Assembly (NCBI GenBank): GCA_964016875.1
Contig: OZ024724.1
Span: 22,738,200-22,802,199 of the forward strand
Source: Fallopia convolvulus
Lineage: Eukaryota; Streptophyta; Magnoliopsida; Caryophyllales; Polygonaceae
Direction: 5' to 3'
DNA length: 64,000 nt
Position numbers and translations under genes: made by a program. Below are positions 57,425 through 64,000 of the stretch, piece by piece (within the stretch, counting starts at the first letter, position 1; every line of letters starts with the position of its first letter). The notes under the pieces were generated by a model that was not told where the DNA came from, did not search any database, and saw nothing but the letters and a program-made list of their open reading frames with translations.

Positions 57425-57900
57425 GTCGCATTATCAATGAACAAAATTCGGTTTTGGATGAACAATTAGCAGTTAGTAATGAACAAATTTACTACGTAAT
57501 GAACAAAATCCTTTCATTTTTCAATAAAAAATGTATGAACAAAACCTAATGTTTTGATGAACAAATCTAAGTCATGGATGAACAAATCCAAGATATTGAT
57601 GAACAAAATATAAACAGCATTCTCAATCGATGAACAAATCGAATGTATTGATGAACAAATCTAATGTGTTGATGAACAAATCAAATGTATCGATGAACAA
57701 ATCTTAAGTGTTGATGAAAAAATTACGATAAAACATGTTTCTCTGAATCAAATGTCACTCTTAACACAAAAAGAACCTGTTCAATAACCATCATAATGAC
57801 AAATCACAATTTCATTCTTCAATAAAAAATTCATTCTCAATCGATGAACAAATCGAAGGTGTCGATTAACAAATCGAAGGTATCGATGAACAAATTACGA
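57425..57900. repeat. GATGAACAAAT array downstream of the FAR1-like pseudogene
   Basis: More than a dozen copies of (G)ATGAACAAAT[CT] occur, spaced about 20-22 bp in the best part (57540-57720), with a sparser tail to about 57,900. Orientation is the same as in the intron array and opposite to the 5' array. Confidence 0.85.
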
Positions 57901-58104
57901 TAAAATCATGTTTTCTGAATCAAAATGTATAACACAAAAGAACCTGTTCAATAACCATCATTCACATTGCACAACTAAATAAAAAGAAAACCAAATGTCT
58001 GCACCATTCAAGCCATACACCACCATAAATTGTATTCTAAACAAACCATACAAAAAACACAAATCCATTCAAACTGTTTTCCAACCAACACATATCATTG
58101 TACA
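57901..58104. other. AT-rich spacer
   Basis: A-rich text with no gene; part of it repeats words from about 57,725-57,800 (CATGTTT[CT]TCTGAATCAAA, AAAAGAACCTGTTCAATAAC), so a local duplication of about 60 bp is likely. Confidence 0.45.
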
Positions 58105-58192
58105 TCACTTCTTATTCTTTGCCTTCCTTGTAAGAGGAGCACGAGATGAAACTGTCGGTTTACGCGGGTGATGTCTCTCTATTTGGTGGTGT
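58105..58192 (-). pseudogene. C-terminal tail of a minus-strand gene cut by the Athila LTR
   Basis: The minus strand gives an open tail reading HHPRKPTVSSRAPLTRKAKN and ending in KK-stop at 58105. It is basic and low in complexity, like the ends of many MULE/FAR1-type proteins, but too short to assign. The frame is lost where the Athila LTR begins at 58195, so the rest of that gene, if real, lies beyond the insertion. Confidence 0.35.
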
Positions 58193-58194
58193 TT

Positions 58195-59601
58195 TGATAT
58201 GTGAGTTCCTTTGTAAATATGTTTCTTTTTCCCCTTTTCTTGTGCATTTTGTTCATTTTTAGCTTAGTTCCCGTATTTCTATGAGATTCGGAGACTACGC
58301 GCATTTTATGTGTTTTGTAGGTAATTTGGTATGAATCGAGGATCGATTTGAAGGAGGGTCGAGACATGGAGCAAAGGCCGAGCTAAAGCGGGAAAGAGAG
58401 GAGCAAGCCATGAAGAAGAACAAGAGAGGCCAACAAAGAAGAAGGTGGAACGAGGTCAGGACTGAGTTGCAACCACGTCGGGCCCGACTTTGAAGTCTCC
58501 AACCTCGGACCGAGATGCACAGAAACTCGGGCCCGAGGTCCTCCGTGTCGGTCCGAGTCGGTCACCGAACTACTTGGGCTCCAAGGCACGAATTTGTGGA
58601 CTTCCACTTTTGCCCCTCATCTAATCTATAAAAGGCCCTCTTGTCTTCTAAGAAAGGTTCCCTCTCATACACACAAAAGGGGGAAAGGGTTCCCACTTGG
58701 AAAAGGAACCAAGAGGATACTTGGAGAGCAAGGAGGAAGGAGAAGAGGAGGAAGGAGAAGAGGAGGAAGAGAGAGAGAATCGGCCAAGAGAGGAAGACTT
58801 GATAGGTTTTGTTGGTAGATTTGCTTTGATTTGCTTTGTTCTTGTGGATTTGAAAACCCTTGATTGGAATTTGTGGATTGCTTTGGATTTGAATGAAACT
58901 TTGCTTTGTTTTGAGATTGATTATGATGATTGCTTTCCCTTTTGATTTGATTGCTTTCTTTGCTTGTCACATGGAGTAGATCTCCTTGATCTTGGGTTAT
59001 GGGGAAAAACCCTAGCTAGGTTTAGGCTAGAAACCCCAATTCCATAGCCTTGAGTGTTTGATCTAAGGAACCCACTCTACATAGAGCTACAATTCCTTGC
59101 GAAAGTTGGGAATGAAGGCTTGAGATTGGCAAAGTAGCGAAAGTGAACATGTGTCAATCTCAAGACCTTGCTTCGAAGGGGATTTCCCCAATGATCGAGG
59201 TGTAGAAGTGGTTGGAACGAGGGTGAAAGCACTCGATCCTAGTCCGATCGTCACTCATTGCTTGAATTGGGGTGGAAAAGCCTTAATCTACTAGGGAAGG
59301 AACCCAAAAGCCCAAGATCTACTTTTAAATCCTTGAGTTCGACATCCCCAGCTACCTCGGGCCCGACTTACCCAGTGTCGGTCCCGACTTCCTCTTGTCG
59401 CCAACCTCGGGCCCGACGTGACCTCAGTGTTGGTCCCGACTGTTTTCTTTGTTTTCCTTTGTTTTATGCTCTCCATTCTAGCTTCCTAGTATCTAGGCAC
59501 ATCGATCGAGTAGACTTCCCGAGTGTTCGACACCCACCACGTGCTACAACGGGGTCGGGTTATAAATTGTATCTGTAGACCCTCGCACCACGAGGCGATC
59601 A
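58195..59601 (+). repeat. Athila 5' LTR, about 1407 bp
   Basis: Proposed edges: TGATATGTGAG at 58195 and CGAGGCGATCA at 59601, giving TGAT...ATCA ends, 6 bp before the primer site. The left edge is less sure because no partner LTR is visible. It has two clusters of a TCGGGCCCGA-type palindrome (58470-58570 and 59345-59445). Confidence 0.65.
58627..58635 (+). promoter_or_regulatory. TATA box of the Athila LTR
   Basis: TATAAAAGG lies about 430 bp into the LTR, preceded by CTAATC and followed after about 35 bp by a likely transcript start region. It fits the U3/R boundary of a plant LTR. Confidence 0.6.
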
Positions 59602-59607
59602 AAAGAT

Positions 59608-59625
59608 TGGCGTCGTTGCCGGGGA
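59608..59625 (+). other. Athila primer-binding site
   Basis: TGGCGTCGTTGCCGGGGA is the primer-binding sequence typical of Athila and Tat elements, which differs from the initiator-Met site of the two other gypsy elements in this window. Confidence 0.9.
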
Positions 59626-59722
59626 GGTCTAAGTGCATTTAGTGCCAATTTGGTGAGTTTCTTGTGTTTTGGTAGTGATTTGGGTGAGGGAATAGCCCAA
59701 ACCCTTTGTTTGTTTTTGATTT

Positions 59723-61036
59723 GTGTTTTTGTTTCATAGGTGTATGCTAGCTCGTTCCTTCCGAGGAACACTTGAGCTTGAGTTTGTGAGTGATCCGGAA
59801 AGTATTCTCAAGGAAGCCCGAAGAAGGAAAAGGATGGCGAATCAAGCTCTCCATGTTGATGAGGAGTTGGCTCAACTTAGGACCGAAATGGCTAGATTGC
59901 AACTTGAGAAGGACAATCAAGAGGAGGTAGCAAGAAGAGAACGGGAGCAACGGATGAGAGCCGAGGCTCAACTCAACGCTCTACCCCAGAATGCACGCCA
60001 ATACATGCATCCGGAGTTGAGGGTACCCGAGCCGGCTATTGTGCTTCCCGAGGTTGCCAAGAATTTTGAGATCAAGACGCAATTCATTTCCCTCATCAAG
60101 CGTGATCAATTGGAGGGCCGTCCACATGAGCGTCCTATAGAGCACGTCAAACGTTTTGTGGACATGTGTGAGACGATCTCTACCGACGAGGAGACATTGG
60201 AGTATGTACTTCTAAAGGCATTCAAATGGTCACTTGGGGGCAAGGCCACACATTGGCTCGAGAGCCAAGCTCCTAGGTCAATCACAACTTGGAAGACACT
60301 CTATGATGCTTTCTTGATAAAGTTCTTCCCGCCCTCAAAGACAACCGAGCTAAGAAGGAAGATTGCAAGCTTTCAAAAAGGTCTGAATGAGCCTCTCTTC
60401 GAAGCATGGGACCGTTTCAAGGAGATGTTGCGCCAATGTCCTACTCATGGCCAACAACCATATGTGCTTCAAGATATCTTTTTCCAAGGCATCAATCCGG
60501 TAACGAAGGACAAGCTCAATATCCACACCGATTGTGGGTTCATAGACTTGACACCGGATCAAGCTTGGGAGCTACTTGACAAGCTTTCCGATTATGAGGC
60601 CATGTATGGGGTGATTCAAGCTAGCAAAGAGGTGAAAGTTCAAGGTGAAGGTGCAAGGAAGTTATATGATCCAAAGGGAGAAGACATTGATAGGGATGTG
60701 AAGCTCCAATTCCTTGAAGGTGAAGTGAGCAAGCTTAAGAGGCAAGTCCACTACTACAAGCAAAATGCTAGAGCTTGTGAGGAGTGTGGATCCTTTGCAC
60801 ATGCTACACAAGTTTGTCCGAATGAGAGCCAAGTGCGCTTGGCCGAGCGAATTGAGGAGGCAAACTATGTTCGAGGAAATTTTGGTGGAAGAGGCAATTT
60901 CAATAATGGCGGTAATGGCCGGTGGAACAACGGTCAAGCTCAAGGTTACAACAACAACTTCAACCAAAACGAGCCAAGGGCGCCACCACCACCATATAGA
61001 CCACCGGGATTCAATGAGTTACAAACATTTGCTTAA
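59723..61036 (+). pseudogene. Athila gag
   Basis: An open frame of up to 437 codons; the real start is likely one of the ATGs at 59723-59834. A charged coiled coil (EELAQLRTEMARLQLEKDNQ) is followed by the retrotransposon gag core (FISLIKRDQLEGRPHERPIE, FPPSKTTELRRKIASFQKG, FEAWDRFKEMLRQCPTHGQQ) and LTPDQAWELLDKL. A CCHC-like knuckle is degenerate (CEECGSFAHATQVC) and followed by a G/N/R-rich tail. Gag would package element RNA in cytoplasmic particles. The frame is intact to a TAA at 61037; further gag-like text and a TGA near 61166 follow before the protease frame, so the polyprotein is split by stops. Confidence 0.85.
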
Positions 61037-61207
61037 GAGATGAGAGACGGGTTCAAGGAGATGAGGACCCAATTCAATGAGTTTGGTGCATGGAGGAGGC
61101 AAGTCGAGAATCAATTTGCCCAAATCGCAACTCAAGCCCCGAGAGAGAATGGGAGACTTCCGGGCTGACCCGAGGAGAATCCTCGAGCTCAAAACAATCA
61201 AAATGAA

Positions 61208-64000
61208 GTGCGGGCAATTGGATTGAGAAGTGGCCGAAACCTACCCGAGCCACACGTGCCTAAGAAGAATGAAGAGAGTCGGACCAACTTACCCAGCAAG
61301 TCGGGTCCGACGTTCCCCGAAGTCGACCCAGCAAGAAGATCGACTCCTTTACCACGGACCGAGGTCCAGAGCAACTCGGGACCGATGTACACAGACCTCG
61401 ATCCGACTCCTCTGCCCAGGACCGAGATTCACAACATCGGGCCCGACATGGTGCCCAAGTCGGTCCAACCAAGAAATGATGCAAGTGAAGTGGGAAAGTC
61501 CAAGGAGGTTGATCCAAGCATGATTCAAGGTGCAACAATTCTTCCATATCCCTCGAAGAATCCGAAAGATGTTGTTGAGAACAAGTTCAAGAGGTTTCTC
61601 AAACTCTTGCAAGGCTTGAACATCTCCATCCCATTCACCGATGCATTCAGCAAGATGCCATCTTATGCCAAGTTTTTAAAGGAGATTTTGAGCAAGAAGA
61701 GGTCCATAGTTGAAATGCAAGATGAGGTCAAGACCTTGGAGTTACCACAAAAGCTAGGAGATCCCGGTCGCTTTGCTATAACCATTGGTGTGGGGTCTCA
61801 AAACTTCCAAGCCTTGTGTGATCTTGGAGCAAGCACGAGCATCATTCCTTACACCATATGGAAATCCACATCCATGGGTCTCATAGCTCCGGTCAACATG
61901 AGGTTGACGATAGCGGATGGGTCGTCCATCGAGCCAATTGGTATCGTCGAGGATTATCCCGTTTGCATTGAAGGCCACTATGTCCCAATCGAATTTGTTG
62001 TGGTGGACATGATAGAAGTGCCGGGTGAACCGATTATACTAGGGAGACCTTTCCTTGCTACGGTTGGGGCAATCATTGATGTAAAAAAGGGTCACTTGTC
62101 TCTTGACATTGGAGGAAGAGAGATTGAGTTTTTCTTTAGGCCAACTTCAAAAGGGACCGTACATAAGGAAGCTAAGATGATCCAAGTTCCTCTTGGATTG
62201 CAATGGGAAGCCGTTTCTAAGAAGTCAAGGCCAAGGGAGCTTAGGTTGAAAGCCACCCCACCACCTAGAGAAATTGAGATAGAGCACCAAGGTCTAGCTC
62301 TCAATATGATTGAGCATGAGCAATTGGAGGAAAGGATGTCTTATTTGGAGGTGTTCAAGGCCGAGAAAGAAGAAGTTCAAGCACCACCGGAACCATCTCA
62401 AGAACTCAAGGAGCTCCCAAAAGATTTGAGGTACGCATTTCTTGGTCCCAACTCTTCTTTACCCGTAATCATAAATGCCAACTTGAATGATGAGGAGGAG
62501 TCTAAGTTGTTAGAGGTTCTAAGAAAACATAGAGGAGCTTTAGGGTATTCACTAGAGGAACTAAAGGGAATCTCTCCCTCAATTTGCACGCATAGGATTT
62601 ATATGGAGGATAACCATAAACCCACTATTGAACCCCAAAGAAGATTAAACCCTAACATGAAAGAAGTGGTAAAGAGTGAAATACTTAGGATGTTGGATGC
62701 GGGAATCATCTTCCCAATTTCCGATAGCAAGTATGTGAGTCCAGTGCATGTAGTTCCTACTAAAGGAGGTCTCACCGTTGTGCAAAATGAAAAGGGAGAA
62801 ATGATACCTATGAGAACCACAACAAAATGGCGTATGTGTATTGATTACCGTAAGCTTAATAGTGGCACTCGCAAAGACCATTTTCCTCTTCCTTTCATAG
62901 ACCAAGTCCTAGAAATATTAGCACAACATGAATATTTTTGCTACCTTGACGGGTATAGCGGGTTTTGGCAAATCCCTATTCATCCCGATGATCAAGAGAA
63001 GACGACATTCACATGTCCTTATGGGACTTTTGCCTATAGACACATGCCTTTTGCTTTATGTAATGCGCCGACAACATTTCAAAGATGCATGATGTCCATC
63101 TTCTCCGATATGGTTGAGGATATAGTATAAGTGTTTATGGATGATTTCTCCGTCTATGGTTCCTCATTTGATGTTTGCTTAGCTAACTTAGACAAGGTTT
63201 TGACTAGATGTGAGGAGACTAGCTTGGTGCTTAATTGGGAAAAATGCCACTTCATGGTGAAGGAGGGCATAGTACTAGGACACCTAGTTTCTAGTAGGGG
63301 GATAGAAGTAGATAAAGCTAAAGTTGAAATAATTGAAAAACTATCTCCTCCCTCTTGTGTTCGTGATGTTAGGAGTTTCTTAGGTCATGCGGGATTTTAT
63401 AGACGGTTCATCAAGGATTTTTCTAAAATTGCAAAACCATTGTCTAACCTCTTGATGAAGGATGTGCCCTTTGAATTTTCCGAGGATTGCATGAGTTCTT
63501 TTTGTAGGTTGAGAGATGCCTTGATTTCGGCTCCAATAATGGCGGCACCCGATTGGAATCTTCCATTCGAGGTGATGTGTGATGCTAGTGATTTCGCCGT
63601 AGGGGCCGTCCTTGGGCAAAGGAAGGATGGAAAGTTACATGCCATCTACTACGCAAGCAAAACTTTGGATGAAACTCAGTTCAATTACACAACGACGGAG
63701 AAGGAGTTTCTTGCGATAGTGTTTGCATTTGAGAAATTCCGTTCATATCTTGTGGGATCAAAGGTGGTAGTCTTCACGGACCATGCGGCAATCAAATACC
63801 TCATGAAGAAGAAAGATGCAAAGCCGAGGCTTCTAAGGTGGATGCTCCTTCTCCAAGAGTTTGACCAGGAGATTAAGGACAAAACCGGTGCGGAAAATGT
63901 GGTAGCTGATCATCTATCGCATTTGCCCATCGAGTACATGTTGGAGATGGAGGATGGTTTGACTATAGATGATTCAAGAGCAGATGAAGTTCTCATGAGC
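61208..64000 (+). pseudogene. Athila protease, reverse transcriptase and RNase H, broken and cut by the window end
   Basis: The frame 61208-63130 starts after a stop-containing linker. The protease region has LCDLGASTSIIPYTIW (the D-[LS]-G motif) and IILGRPFLATVGAIIDV. Reverse transcriptase follows: WRMCIDYRKLNSGTRKDHFP, FPLPFIDQVLEILA, YSGFWQIPIHPDDQEKTTF, then a TAA at 63128-63130 immediately before the catalytic [10 protein letters not shown] box. The same frame goes on with [40 protein letters not shown] and the RNase H text [30 protein letters not shown] and [10 protein letters not shown] to the end of the window. The stop before the catalytic box would block the enzyme. Integrase lies outside. 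Confidence 0.9.
61265..61465 (+). repeat. TCGGGCCCGA-type palindromic motif cluster in the Athila gag-protease linker
   Basis: About nine copies of TCGG[GACT][AC]CCGA-like words (for example GTCGGGTCCGAC, TCGGGACCGA, TCGGGCCCGAC, GTCGGTCC) occur roughly every 18-26 bp. The same motif forms two clusters in the LTR. Here it is within a frame and gives a P/R/T/S-rich low-complexity linker. Confidence 0.75.

Larger units (their letters stand above)
58195..64000 (+). mobile_element. Athila-type Ty3/gypsy retrotransposon, 5' part
   Basis: An LTR at 58195-59601 is followed by the primer site TGGCGTCGTTGCCGGGGA, then gag, protease, reverse transcriptase and RNase H in plus orientation, continuing past the window end. 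Primer-site type, the Athila-like gag and [10 protein letters not shown] reverse transcriptase text place it in the Athila clade. The 3' half and 3' LTR are outside the window, so the target duplication cannot be checked. Confidence 0.9.

Overview
This is nuclear DNA of a flowering plant, most likely a eudicot; the species cannot be named from the sequence alone. Evidence: spliced genes with GT-AG introns, a plant-type cyclin T gene, a plant mobile domain gene, FAR1/MULE-type genes, and plant-specific transposon lineages (Athila, CRM and other Ty3/gypsy chromoviruses, Ty1/copia, an L1-type LINE, hAT, Stowaway, Tourist). The window is a nest of transposable elements around one clear host gene.

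Layout. 1-1750: unassigned DNA with a gypsy protease scrap. 1759-5167: a hAT element with an exact 8-bp target duplication and a broken transposase. 5746-7680: tandem and palindromic repeats, followed by a tRNA-like remnant. 8111-34881: one LINE insertion whose 13-14 bp target duplications lie about 26.7 kb apart because later elements landed inside it: a solo LTR (8865-11837, duplication GAGAA) and a decayed gypsy element on the minus strand (12311-29355, duplication TTATC). That gypsy element is itself split by a CRM-type element on the minus strand (18650-26210, duplication CACTC/CACTT). About 36040-41359: a decayed copia element full of short hairpins with a CCTGAAG loop. 41505-47640: cyclin T on the minus strand, with a hAT MITE and a Tourist MITE in its introns and a possible small spliced ORF downstream. 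47745-53870: a mobile-gene neighbourhood holding a four-exon plant mobile domain gene (+), the N-terminal half of a MULE/FAR1-like transposase (-) and a small SUMO-like ORF (+). Five arrays of one 24-bp palindrome-centred repeat lie in its introns and intergenic spaces. 54226-57404: a broken FAR1-related gene with its own 21-bp motif arrays in flanks and introns. 58195-64000: the 5' LTR, primer site, gag and part of pol of an Athila element running off the window.

How it fits together. Apart from cyclin T (the P-TEFb regulatory subunit in transcription elongation), nearly all coding potential belongs to mobile elements, most of it broken by in-frame stops. Target duplications give a clear insertion order: LINE first, then the solo LTR element and the decayed gypsy element, then the CRM element.

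The most unusual features are (1) the 24-bp palindromic arrays around a PMD + MULE + SUMO-like gene set; (2) the hairpin field with a shared loop in the copia element; (3) two tandem PTB-like RNA-recognition motifs inside the decayed gypsy element; (4) a patch of templated filler DNA in the LINE; and (5) the recurrence, in several unrelated elements, of family-specific short palindromic motifs spread through non-coding parts.
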